Origin: JAGVUD01 sp052033935
Lineage (GTDB): Bacteria; Armatimonadota; UBA5829; DSUL01
Direction of reading: 5' to 3'
DNA length: 64,000 nucleotides
Assembly (NCBI GenBank): GCA_052033935.1
Contig: JBPOJE010000011.1
Span: forward strand, 1 to 64,000
Each line of letters starts with the position of its first letter. Within the stretch, counting starts at the first letter, position 1. The notes under the pieces were generated by a model. It saw only the letters and a list, made by a program, of their open reading frames with translations. It was not told where the DNA came from and ran no database searches. A program made the translations under genes and the position numbers. Shown here piece by piece: positions 15,469 to 23,771 of this stretch.

Positions 15469-17121
15469 TCAGATCTCCGTTACGACGGGGATGATGACGG
15501 GACGGCGGCGCGTTCGGGCGTTGACAAAGCGCGCAAGAGCATTGCGGATTTCGAGCCTCGCAGTTGCGACGTCCGTGACAGCGTCTTTCGGAATGTCGCG
15601 CAAATGGTCGCGGATGGCATCCGCCGCCTCGGCGAGGAATTCCTCCTCCTCGTCCATGAACCCGCGCGACAAGATGGAAGGCCCGTCGAGCAGGTCGCCA
15701 GTCACCTGATCCACGGTGGACACCACGACCAGCACCCCGTCCGATGCCAGATGCCCGCGGTCGCGCAGGGCGGCATCGCCCACATCCCCCACCCCCAGAC
15801 CGTCCACCATCACCATTCCGGACTGCTCCACGGTGCCGATGACGGCCGCGCTGTCAGCGGTCAGTTCGAGTTTGTCCCCAACATCGAGCCTGATGACATT
15901 GGACGAACGGTAGCCCGTCTCAACTGCCATCTCGCTGTAGAGGAACAGGTGACGCGCTTCTCCGTGCACGGGCACGACGAATTTCGGGCGGACGAGGCTC
16001 AACATCATCCGGAGGTCTTCTTTGTTGGCGTGCCCCGAAACGTGCACCGGCTCGATATCATTGTAGATGACCCTTGCTCCGCGCCGGAACAGATTGTTGA
16101 TGACGCGGTTAACTAGGCTCTCGTTTCCGGGAACAGGCTTGGCGGAGATCACGACCGTGTCTCCGGGCTGAATCTTGATTCTGCGGTGGTCGTCGTTCGA
16201 GATGCGCGTCAGCACGGAGAGCGGCTCACCCTGGCTCCCGGTGGTCATGATGACGACCTTGTCCGGCTCCCGATCCGGAATCTTCTCCACTTCCAGCAGC
16301 GCCCAGTCGGGGATCTTGAGATACCCGAGCTCGCGCGCCGTACGCACGTTCTGCGCCACGCTGCGGCCAACGACCGACATCTGGCGGTCATACTTGACGG
16401 CGAGATCGGCGATCTGCTGAATGCGGTGGATGTTGGACGCGAAGCTGGTGCAGATGATGCGGCCCGGTGCCTCCGAGAAGATACGCTCGAACACGCGCGA
16501 CAGCACGCTTTCGCTCTGCGCGTGCCCTTCCTTCTCGATGTTTGTACAATCGCTCATCAGGGCCAGAACGCCTTCGTCGCCGATCTCGGCGAAGCGGACG
16601 ATGTCGGTGTAGCGGTGATCCACCGGCATGGGATCGAACTTGAAGTCGCTCGTCATGACGATAGTTCCGGCCGGGGTGCGTATGGCGAGCGAGCAGGCAT
16701 CCGGGATGCTGTGCGACACGTGGATGAACTCGACCTCGATGGAACCGAGCGAAACGCGGTCGCCCGCCGCCACCTCGTGGAGTCCCTCATCGCTCAGCTT
16801 GTGCTCCGCCAGCTTGGGGCGCACAAGGCCGAGCGTGAGGCACGTGCCATAGACCGGAACATCGAGTTCGCGAAGCACGTAGGGAAGGCCGCCGATGTGG
16901 TCCTCGTGCCCGTGGGTCAGACAGATGCCGCGGACTTTGTCCGCGTTCGCAGCGAGCCACGAGATATCGGGTATGACGATATCAACGCCGGGCATCTCCT
17001 CATCGGGGAACATCAGGCCGGCATCTATGACGATAATGTCATCTCCGTACTGAACGGCGGACATGTTCTTGCCGATCTCGCCGACGCCGCCGAGAGGCAC
17101 AAATAACAAACTGTCAGTCAA
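15469..17121 (-). CDS. rnj: Ribonuclease J
   Basis: RNase J is a metallo-beta-lactamase/beta-CASP nuclease with 5'-exonuclease and endonuclease activity in mRNA decay and rRNA maturation. Visible motifs are LGGVGEIGKNM at the N-terminus, LTHGHEDHIGG (HxHxDH), HVSHSIPD, MTSDFKFDP, STGTEQ-like MTTGSQGEPL, VHVSGHANKEDL and FVPVHGEARHL. TTG 17121 was chosen because AAAGGAAAGAGG lies ten bases upstream; a second TTG at 17160 would add 13 residues without a ribosome site. The result is 550 aa, normal for the family. It is the last gene of the M16-dapB-asd-dapA cluster, 45 bases after dapA. Confidence 0.95.
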   Translation of the reverse strand: MTDSLLFVPLGGVGEIGKNMSAVQYGDDIIVIDAGLMFPDEEMPGVDIVIPDISWLAANADKVRGICLTHGHEDHIGGLPYVLRELDVPVYGTCLTLGLVRPKLAEHKLSDEGLHEVAAGDRVSLGSIEVEFIHVSHSIPDACSLAIRTPAGTIVMTSDFKFDPMPVDHRYTDIVRFAEIGDEGVLALMSDCTNIEKEGHAQSESVLSRVFERIFSEAPGRIICTSFASNIHRIQQIADLAVKYDRQMSVVGRSVAQNVRTARELGYLKIPDWALLEVEKIPDREPDKVVIMTTGSQGEPLSVLTRISNDDHRRIKIQPGDTVVISAKPVPGNESLVNRVINNLFRRGARVIYNDIEPVHVSGHANKEDLRMMLSLVRPKFVVPVHGEARHLFLYSEMAVETGYRSSNVIRLDVGDKLELTADSAAVIGTVEQSGMVMVDGLGVGDVGDAALRDRGHLASDGVLVVVSTVDQVTGDLLDGPSILSRGFMDEEEEFLAEAADAIRDHLRDIPKDAVTDVATARLEIRNALARFVNARTRRRPVIIPVVTEI

Positions 17122-17166
17122 AACAGGAACGCCTCTTTCCTTTGCCAGACGCGGAAACAACCGGTG

Positions 17167-18081
17167 TCACTGCTGGCCGCCCCGAGGTTTCAGGTCCACG
17201 CCATGCGGCAGGGCGGCTATTGCCGCGCGCAGAGTCTGCTTTTCGGCTTCTGTCGCGCCAACGAGCGGCAGGCGCACGCCGCCGCAGTCCCAGCCGCAGA
17301 TTGCCAGCGCGGCCTTCACGGGCACGGGATTGACCGTGATGAACAGCGACTTGAAGAACGGATACAGATCCGCGTTCGCAACCGCCGCGCTGCCGATGCG
17401 CCCATCGAGAAAGTCGCGGATCATGGCCTGCATCTGCGCGGCGGCGAGGTGGGCGGCGACGCTCACCACCCCCACCGCTCCGATGGAGAGCATGGGCAGC
17501 GTAAGGCTGTCGTCGCCGCTGTAAACGGCGAAGTCCTCACCCGTACGGGCGATGATGTCCGTCACCTGATCCATGCTTCCGGCCGCCTCCTTGACGCCGA
17601 TGATATTCTCGATTTCGGCAAGGCGCGCCGTTGTGGACGGATCCATGTTCACGGCGCAGCGGCCCGGGATATTGTAGAGCAGGATGGGCAGCGCGGTGCG
17701 CTCCGCCACATGCCGGAAGTGCTGGTAGAGCCCTTCCTGCGAAGGCTTGTTGTAGTACGGCGCGACAATAAGCGCGCCGTCGCAGCCCGCCTTCTCAGCA
17801 TAGTGACAGAGTTCCAGGCATTCGGCGGTGGAGTTTCCCCCGGTTCCGCCGATGACCAACCCGCGCGAACCGACGGCGTCGCGGACGACCCGGAAGAGTT
17901 CTCCGTGCTCTGCCATGTTGAGCGTGGCGGATTCTCCGGTTGTACCGGCGACAACCACGCCGTCAGACCCCGACTCGATGAGCGCCAGCGCCAGCTCTCC
18001 GGCACAGTCGAAGTCCATGGAGAGGTCTTCTTTGAACGGCGTGACCATCGCCGTCAGGACTCGTCCAAGCCTGGGACTCAC
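17167..18081 (-). CDS. dapA: 4-hydroxy-tetrahydrodipicolinate synthase
   Basis: DapA condenses aspartate semialdehyde with pyruvate, the first committed lysine/diaminopimelate step. The 304-aa protein shows TAMVTPF, GTTGESATL, VIGGTGGNST, APYYNKPSQEGLY, the conserved tyrosine/arginine block LLYNIPGRCAVNM and Schiff-base lysine in IIGVKEAAGSM, then YSGDDSLTLP. The GTG at 18081 overlaps the asd stop by 4 bases and puts the barrel start directly after the initiator. It is part of the five-gene cluster. Confidence 0.95.
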   Translation of the reverse strand: MSPRLGRVLTAMVTPFKEDLSMDFDCAGELALALIESGSDGVVVAGTTGESATLNMAEHGELFRVVRDAVGSRGLVIGGTGGNSTAECLELCHYAEKAGCDGALIVAPYYNKPSQEGLYQHFRHVAERTALPILLYNIPGRCAVNMDPSTTARLAEIENIIGVKEAAGSMDQVTDIIARTGEDFAVYSGDDSLTLPMLSIGAVGVVSVAAHLAAAQMQAMIRDFLDGRIGSAAVANADLYPFFKSLFITVNPVPVKAALAICGWDCGGVRLPLVGATEAEKQTLRAAIAALPHGVDLKPRGGQQ

Positions 18082-19103
18082 TGCGGACGCAACCAGCCTT
18101 TCTGGACGGCGACCTCGGCGATCTGGACGGCGTTCGTCGCGGCGCCTTTCCGGATGTTGTCGGCGACAACCCACATGTCCAGCGAGTTCGGGTTACCCGG
18201 ATCCTGCCGAATGCGTCCGACGAACGTCTCATCGGCGCCCGCCGCATCGAGCGGCATGGGGTACTTGCCGTCCGCCGGATCGTCCACCACGACGATTCCG
18301 GGCTGGGCGGCGAGAAGCTCGCGAGCTTCCTCCGGCGAGATCGGAGACTCGAACTCGACATTGACCGTCTCGGAGTGGCCGCGCCACACCGGCACGCGCA
18401 CGCAGGTAGCGGACACAGCGAGGTTCGGCATGCCGAAGATCTTTCGGGTCTCCTTGATCATCTTTATCTCTTCGCCATAGTATCCGGGGAACTCGTCCTG
18501 GAGTCCGCTGATCTGCGGGATGAGGTTGCCCAGAATCTGATACGGATAGTTCTCGATAGTGGGCGGGCGGCCTTCGGCGATCTCGTGAAGCTGCGCGTCG
18601 AGTTCACGAATGCCCGCGTTTCCGCTTCCGGACACGGACTGGTAGGTGGAGACGACGATGCGGCGCATCGGCGAGCGCCTGTTGAGCGGCGCGAGCGCGG
18701 CGACCATCTGGGTGGTGCTGCAATTCGGGTTCGAGATGAAACCATTGTGTGCGCGGATGGCGTCGGCGTTGGCTTCGGGCACGACGAGCGGGACGCGGTC
18801 GTCCATCCGGTAGTCGCCGCCGTTGTCCACCACAAAGCAGCCGCGCTCGACAGCCTGCCACCCGAAGAGCTGGCTGGCGCCCATCTCGCCCTCAGTGCCG
18901 GCAAAGAACGCGATGTGCTTTCCTTCGAAAGCCTCGACAGTCGTCGGGAGCACCTGGTATTCCTTGCCGTCAATGACCTGCCTGCGCTCGCTGCGCGCAA
19001 GCACCGTGATGCTGCTGGCGGGGAATGCGCGCTTCTTCAGGACCTTTACCATCTCCTCGCCGACGAGACCCGCGCCGACGACAACAACCTCATAGCCATC
19101 CAT
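18078..19103 (-). CDS. asd: Aspartate-semialdehyde dehydrogenase
   Basis: Asd reduces aspartyl phosphate to the semialdehyde shared by the lysine, threonine and methionine pathways. The 341-aa protein shows a glycine-rich NADP loop near the N-terminus (VVVVGAGLVGEEM), SERRQVIDGKEY, the catalytic cysteine in FISNPNCSTTQMV, TYQSVSGSGNAGI, and the substrate-binding block TCVRVPVWRGHSETV. Length is normal. It overlaps dapA at its end and is 89 bases from dapB; that gap holds a perfect CCCCGGCC/GGCCGGGG palindrome near 19128-19145, which might moderate read-through. Confidence 0.95.
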   Translation of the reverse strand: MDGYEVVVVGAGLVGEEMVKVLKKRAFPASSITVLARSERRQVIDGKEYQVLPTTVEAFEGKHIAFFAGTEGEMGASQLFGWQAVERGCFVVDNGGDYRMDDRVPLVVPEANADAIRAHNGFISNPNCSTTQMVAALAPLNRRSPMRRIVVSTYQSVSGSGNAGIRELDAQLHEIAEGRPPTIENYPYQILGNLIPQISGLQDEFPGYYGEEIKMIKETRKIFGMPNLAVSATCVRVPVWRGHSETVNVEFESPISPEEARELLAAQPGIVVVDDPADGKYPMPLDAAGADETFVGRIRQDPGNPNSLDMWVVADNIRKGAATNAVQIAEVAVQKGWLRPQ

Positions 19104-19192
19104 AATCGTGATGATTCACCTTTCCCGCCCCGGCCGCGGCCGGGGACTCTATCAGTATTGCGCATAGCAGGGCCGCCGCCCCGCGTCTATCG

Positions 19193-19969
19193 CTAGTCGA
19201 ACAGAAAACTCTCGAGCCCGTACACGAGCCCCTTGCGCTCCAGAACGCGACGGATTCCGAGAAGCACTCCGGGCATGAAGCTCTTGCGGTCGTAGGAGTC
19301 GTGCCGGATGGTGAGGCCCTCACCCGGGTTTCCGAACAGGACCTCCTGATGCGCCACCAGCCCCGGCAAGCGCACGCTATGCACGGGAACACCGGACACG
19401 CTCTGACCCCTCGCCGGGTGTTCGTTTTCGTAGCGCAGTCCGGCGCCGCCCCTGGCGGCGGCGATTCTGGCTGCGGTCATAAGCGCGGTCCCGGAGGGGG
19501 CATCGAGCTTGCGCTCGTGATGCAGTTCGATGACTTCGGCCCCCGAGAAGAACTTTGCCGCCTGCTTTGCAAACTCCATCATCAGCACCGCGCCGACCGC
19601 GAAGTTCGGGGCGACAAGCACGCCCACGCCGTTTGCTTCAGCAAGCGTCCCCAGAACAGCGCGCTGGTCCGCTCCCAGCCCGGTCGCGCCGACGACGCAT
19701 GCAACGCCGGCGTCCAGGACAGTTCTGGCGTTTTCGAAGACCGCCCCCGGCACCGAGAAGTCCACGACGACGTCCGGACGCACGGCCTTCAGAAGATCGG
19801 TCACGCTTTGCGCGAACACGGGGCCTTCCGCGGACTCGACAGCGGCCGCCGGGTCGGCGCCGCCGCAGAAGAGCATATCGTCCGCTTCGCGCACGGCATT
19901 GGCGACGAGGCTGCCCATCCGCCCTGCGCAACCGGCGACAGCAACGGCTATGCGACGATCCGCGCTCAT
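19193..19969 (-). CDS. dapB: 4-hydroxy-tetrahydrodipicolinate reductase
   Basis: DapB carries out the NAD(P)H-dependent step after DapA. The 258-aa protein begins with AVAGCAGRMGSLV, the dinucleotide loop, and has VDFSVPGAVFENA, CVVGATGLG, APNFAVGAVLMM and the signature IELHHERKLDAPSGTA with catalytic His and Lys. Its ATG overlaps the stop of the M16 peptidase gene by 4 bases, so the two are translationally coupled. Confidence 0.95.
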   Translation of the reverse strand: MSADRRIAVAVAGCAGRMGSLVANAVREADDMLFCGGADPAAAVESAEGPVFAQSVTDLLKAVRPDVVVDFSVPGAVFENARTVLDAGVACVVGATGLGADQRAVLGTLAEANGVGVLVAPNFAVGAVLMMEFAKQAAKFFSGAEVIELHHERKLDAPSGTALMTAARIAAARGGAGLRYENEHPARGQSVSGVPVHSVRLPGLVAHQEVLFGNPGEGLTIRHDSYDRKSFMPGVLLGIRRVLERKGLVYGLESFLFD

Positions 19970-21213
19970 GCCGCCATCACCCCTTCCAGTTCGGCGGCAG
20001 GGCCGATGACGGCCATCGAGAGCGACTCCTCGCGCAGCAGTTCGTACGCCGCCGCTATCACGTCCGATGGCGTCACATCCTGAACGGACTGTAGTACTTC
20101 GTCGAGAGGCATCAGACGGTCGTAATCGAGAAGGCTCTTGGCCATCCGGCTCATGCGGCTGCCCATGGCTTCGTGGGCAAGGAGTACGGCGCCCCGGATG
20201 AGAGTCTGGGCCCTTCGGAACTCGGCGTCGGGGACTTCCTCGGCGGACACGCGGCGAAGCTCAGCGCGCACAAGTGAGAGCACTTCGCCGAGCGTATCCA
20301 CGCCCGTTCCGCCGTACACCGCGAACATGCCGCCCTCGCGGAAGCAAACGCGGTAGGAGCCGATGTCGTAGGCCAGCCCGCGCTTTTCGCGAATCTCCTG
20401 GAACAGCCTGCTGCTCATGCCCCCACCCAGAATCGCATCGAGCACGGTGAGAGTGTACCTGCGCTGATCGTGCCCGGAATAGCCCGGCGCGCCGATGCAG
20501 AAATACGCGGCTTCGGTGTCCTTGTTGACGAGGCGGCGCGCGGGGATGTGCGCGACCGGCGGATATTCGACGGGCGGGGCGCTTCCGTTGAGTGAGCCCA
20601 GCGATCCGGCGGCGAGGTCAACAAGCTGGCCATGATCGAGATTGCCCGCGGCCGATATTACCAGGCGGCCGGGAGCGTAATGCACGTCGCGAAAACCCCT
20701 CAGGCTGCCGCTGGTGGCGGCGCGGACGGTTTCTTCCGTCCCGATGACCGAATGCCCGAGCTGGTGCTCACCCCATGTCACCTGGGCCAGGATATCGTGG
20801 ACATGGTCTTCGGGAATGTCCTGGTGACGGCGTATCTCTTCGGTTACGACGTCTTTCTCGCGCTCGAGTTCGACAGGCTCGAAGGCGGAGTTCAGAAGCA
20901 TGTCCGAGAGGACATCGAACGCGAGGGGCAGGAACTCCTTGAGAACGCGGGCATAATAGGTGGTGTGTTCGCGATCGGTGGCAGCGTTGATCTGTCCGCC
21001 GACCGAGGCGATCTCATCGGCGATGTCCCTTGCCGATCGCCGGGCCGTTCCCTTGAACAGCATGTGCTCGAGGAAGTGGGACATCCCGTGCTGGGACGGC
21101 TCTTCGTTCTTCGCGCCCGCGCCCACCCAGACGCCGAGTGCCACGCTCTCGACATGCGGAACGTGTTCGGTGACAACGCGAACCCCGTTGTTCAGTGTAG
21201 TAAGATTGATCAT
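19966..21213 (-). CDS. M16 (insulinase-like) zinc peptidase
   Basis: The 415-aa protein has the inverted zinc motif HFLEH in MSHFLEHMLFKGTARR, with the distal glutamate in EREKDVVTEEI about 75 residues on, then RGLAYDIGSYRV in the C-terminal half. This is the single-chain bacterial processing-protease type resembling B. subtilis MlpA/YmxG. In Bacillus that gene also heads a dap/asd/RNase J cluster. No signal peptide is visible. The physiological substrate is unknown. It is the first gene of the cluster. Confidence 0.92.
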   Translation of the reverse strand: MINLTTLNNGVRVVTEHVPHVESVALGVWVGAGAKNEEPSQHGMSHFLEHMLFKGTARRSARDIADEIASVGGQINAATDREHTTYYARVLKEFLPLAFDVLSDMLLNSAFEPVELEREKDVVTEEIRRHQDIPEDHVHDILAQVTWGEHQLGHSVIGTEETVRAATSGSLRGFRDVHYAPGRLVISAAGNLDHGQLVDLAAGSLGSLNGSAPPVEYPPVAHIPARRLVNKDTEAAYFCIGAPGYSGHDQRRYTLTVLDAILGGGMSSRLFQEIREKRGLAYDIGSYRVCFREGGMFAVYGGTGVDTLGEVLSLVRAELRRVSAEEVPDAEFRRAQTLIRGAVLLAHEAMGSRMSRMAKSLLDYDRLMPLDEVLQSVQDVTPSDVIAAAYELLREESLSMAVIGPAAELEGVMAA

Positions 21214-21383
21214 GGCGCGAGAAGTGCCCGGACCGGCGTAAGGGGCGCGGGCCCCGTGCGGGCAGATACGTCTGGCCCGCGAATCGCCCGGTGCGGAGAG
21301 ACTCTGAGGAGTTTACCTGAAACGGGGCGAAGCTAACAACGAGAACGCCGCACACGAAGTGCGGGATGGAAAGGCTGTAAGAG

Positions 21384-22184
21384 ATGGCAGATGTTTCTTC
21401 GCGCGGAGGCCGCCGCGGCTTTCTGAGGGGCGCCCTTGCCGCTATTGCCGGCGCGCTGGCGCCGGGCGCGGCCCGCACCCAGGAAGGCGCGACGGACGGC
21501 AGGCTCAAGACGGACGGCAAGATTCTGCGCCAGCGCGTTTCTCAGGGCGAGCCCCCCGTGGAGCCCCTTGACACGATGATCCACTTCCGCCGGTCGGACG
21601 ACAACAACGGCCGCGCAGTGACCCATGAGATTCTGTCGCTGACTCACGAGGAGAAGAGCAGCAAGTCCTTTCCGTGGACGATCTACGCTCATCTTGACAC
21701 CCACCATGAGGAGGGCGACGCCTGCGTGCTATGCGCGCGATTGCACAAGTACGGGCCGGGCTGGTCGTCGGGACTGCATTCGGAGGTGTTCGCGCACAAC
21801 AGGGCGGTGGCGCTCGGCGTCAACGTCGAGATGTTCAACGACTACAAGGGCAAGGAAGCCACGCAGGTCATCGGCGTGAACGTGCAGTCCATCCCGTCGA
21901 GCCCGAACCCGACAGACGTGGGGCTGCAGATTCACGGCAGCGGGGGGTATCGGAGGGCCATCGCCATTGACAGCCACGGCGACACGGCAATTGACATCCG
22001 GGGCAAGTTCGGGACGGGCATCGCTCTCAACGGCCTGCAGCTTCGCCTGGGCGACGGAGGCGGCATCGCCCTTGACAGCGCGGGGGAGGTGGTGGTGCGC
22101 TACAGGGACGGCGCGATTGAGTTTATGAAGGGCGCCGAGCGGATTGCGCACATCCGCCTAGAGGGGCCGGACCGGGCGCTGTAG
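21384..22184 (+). CDS. Unknown exported protein with Tat-like signal
   Basis: The 266-aa protein starts with RGGRRGFLRGALAAIAGALAPG, a twin-arginine-type signal (RRGFLRG plus hydrophobic stretch, cleavage after the Ala-rich region). The mature part has no family I recognise. It contains blocks such as EPLDTMIHFRRSDDNNGR, WTIYAHLDTHHEEGDACVLCARLHKYGPGW, VGLQIHGSGGYRRAIAID and FGTGIALNGLQLRLGD, and the C-terminal third is rich in short glycine-containing strands, suggesting a beta-helix or beta-sandwich. That pattern resembles phage tail or spike surface proteins, but no phage genes are near. The ribosome site is weak. Confidence 0.65.
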   Translation: MADVSSRGGRRGFLRGALAAIAGALAPGAARTQEGATDGRLKTDGKILRQRVSQGEPPVEPLDTMIHFRRSDDNNGRAVTHEILSLTHEEKSSKSFPWTIYAHLDTHHEEGDACVLCARLHKYGPGWSSGLHSEVFAHNRAVALGVNVEMFNDYKGKEATQVIGVNVQSIPSSPNPTDVGLQIHGSGGYRRAIAIDSHGDTAIDIRGKFGTGIALNGLQLRLGDGGGIALDSAGEVVVRYRDGAIEFMKGAERIAHIRLEGPDRAL

Positions 22185-22272
22185 CAGGCGGGCGGCATCA
22201 CCAGATATGCGTCCGGTAAGCGCCGTTTGCCCCAATATCTGGCCGTCTGGCATGACTTGCGGCACTCGTGTG

Positions 22273-22281
22273 TGATACAAT
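22273..22281 (+). promoter_or_regulatory. Extended -10 promoter before scpA
   Basis: TGATACAAT (22273-22281) combines a TGn element with a TACAAT -10. No good -35 is visible 17 bases upstream (TGACTT), which is common for extended -10 promoters. The scpA ATG is 63 bases downstream. Confidence 0.45.
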
Positions 22282-22343
22282 CAGTGCAGCAGCCAGAGAT
22301 GGCGGGCGGCGGGACGCCGCGGTCGCAGGATGCGCAGCTACAC

Positions 22344-23120
22344 ATGGCAATAGATTTTAGACAGGAGTCAAGCCCGTCTTTTCAGGTAACTCTTCGCGAG
22401 TTCGAAGGGCCCCTCGACGTCCTGTTGCACCTCATCCGCGAGCAGGAGCTCGACATCTACGACATCCCCATTTCCCGGATCACTGCCCAGTATCTGGAAT
22501 ACCTGCGGATGATGGAAGCGGTGGATCTAGGAGTGGCGGGCGAGTTCGTGCTGATGGCGGCGACTCTGATGGAGATCAAGTCCAAGTTCCTACTTCCGCG
22601 CCCGCCCGCGGCCGAACCGGACGAAGGCCCGGATCCGCGGGACGAGCTGGTGCGGCGCCTGCTGGAGTACGAGAAGTACCGCGAAGTGGCCGGTCTGCTG
22701 AGCGATCACGAAGAAGCAAGCAGGCTGCTGTATGCGCGGACGGTGGAGGTGGACGTCTCGGACCTGCCGCCGGTCCCATCCGGCACGGTGAGTTCGGTTG
22801 ACCTTCTCACGGCGCTGAAGCGCCTGCTGGAGGAGGTCGGCGAGGGCAAAGCCCCCATCACAACCATTCCCCGGCAGAGAGTCACGCTCAGGATGAAGAT
22901 GAGCGAGATGTTCCAGCGCGTGCGTGAGTTCGGGAGCGGGATGCCGTTTTCGGCGATGTTCGCGCAGGAGCGCACGCGCACTCATATAGTGATGGCATTT
23001 CTTGCACTTCTGGAGCTCATGCGGCTGGGCAAACTAGCGGCGGAGCAGGACGGGCGCTGCGGAGAAATATACATTTCGGTGTGTCCTGAGCCGGAGCAGG
23101 AGCAAGAGCAGGCGCAGTGA
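22344..23120 (+). CDS. scpA: Segregation and condensation protein A
   Basis: ScpA is the kleisin subunit linking Smc heads in chromosome condensation. The 258-aa protein has FEGPLDVLLHLIREQELDIYDIPI, the hallmark start, then ITAQYLEYLRMMEAVDLGVAGEFVLMAATLMEIKSKFLLP and a winged-helix C-terminus (FLALLELMRLGKLAAEQ). Upstream in-frame codons extend to 22227, but ATG 22344 places the conserved start close to the N-terminus. The last residues are a Glu/Gln-rich tail. It overlaps scpB by 4 bases. Confidence 0.93.
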   Translation: MAIDFRQESSPSFQVTLREFEGPLDVLLHLIREQELDIYDIPISRITAQYLEYLRMMEAVDLGVAGEFVLMAATLMEIKSKFLLPRPPAAEPDEGPDPRDELVRRLLEYEKYREVAGLLSDHEEASRLLYARTVEVDVSDLPPVPSGTVSSVDLLTALKRLLEEVGEGKAPITTIPRQRVTLRMKMSEMFQRVREFGSGMPFSAMFAQERTRTHIVMAFLALLELMRLGKLAAEQDGRCGEIYISVCPEPEQEQEQAQ

Positions 23121-23734
23121 CCCGCGAGGAGCTGAGACGCGGCATCGAGTGCCTGCTGTTCGTCAGTGACGGGCCGCTGGGGGCTAAAGAGATGTCGCTC
23201 GCGCTGGATACCCCCGAGGAGCTGGTGGCCGAAGCGGCCGCCGACCTTGCGGCGCGCGATCCTGCCGTTTCGGGCATCGCGGTTCAGGCGGTGGCCGGGG
23301 GCTGGCAGATGGTGACCAGCCCGGAGTTCGCGGTGGCGGTGGCGCGGTTTGTGGGCAAGAGAGCGCAGAGGCTTTCGAAGGCCGCGCTGGAGACGCTGGC
23401 GATTGTCGTGTACAACCAGCCCTGCACGCAGGCGGAAGTAGAGTTCGTGCGCGGGGTGGACTCGACCGGCGTTCTGAAGGGGCTGATTGATCGCGGGCTG
23501 GTTCAGGAAGCAGGGCGCAAAGAAGGCCCCGGCCGGCCGATTCTGTACCAGACGACTCAGGAGTTTCTGGTATACTTCGGGCTGAACTCGCTGGCCGACC
23601 TGCCGGATCAGGCGGAACTGGAGGCCAAGCTGGCGGACGCTCCGGAGCGGATTGAGGCGGCAGCCGCGGGCAGCCCTCAGGAGGACGCGCAGCTTCCGCT
23701 CATACATGTGGAACCCGCCGCGTCCGACGCTTAG
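23117..23734 (+). CDS. scpB: Segregation and condensation protein B
   Basis: ScpB binds ScpA and regulates the Smc complex. The 205-aa protein starts at a GTG overlapping the scpA stop and shows ECLLFVSDGPL, GWQMVTSPEF, LSKAALETLAIVVYNQP and RGVDSTGVLKGLIDRGLVQEAGRKEGPGRPILYQTT, the paired winged-helix signature. Length is normal. Coupled scpA-scpB is the usual arrangement. Confidence 0.94.
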   Translation: MTREELRRGIECLLFVSDGPLGAKEMSLALDTPEELVAEAAADLAARDPAVSGIAVQAVAGGWQMVTSPEFAVAVARFVGKRAQRLSKAALETLAIVVYNQPCTQAEVEFVRGVDSTGVLKGLIDRGLVQEAGRKEGPGRPILYQTTQEFLVYFGLNSLADLPDQAELEAKLADAPERIEAAAAGSPQEDAQLPLIHVEPAASDA

Positions 23735-23771
23735 CGCGGCGGGGGGACAGGGAGCGCGGACTTCGCGGGAT

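Noticed and set aside
19128..19145. Perfect GC palindrome between dapB and asd as a terminator
   Set aside because: It has almost no loop and no T tract, and the two genes belong to one co-directional cluster; noted only as a possible moderating hairpin.
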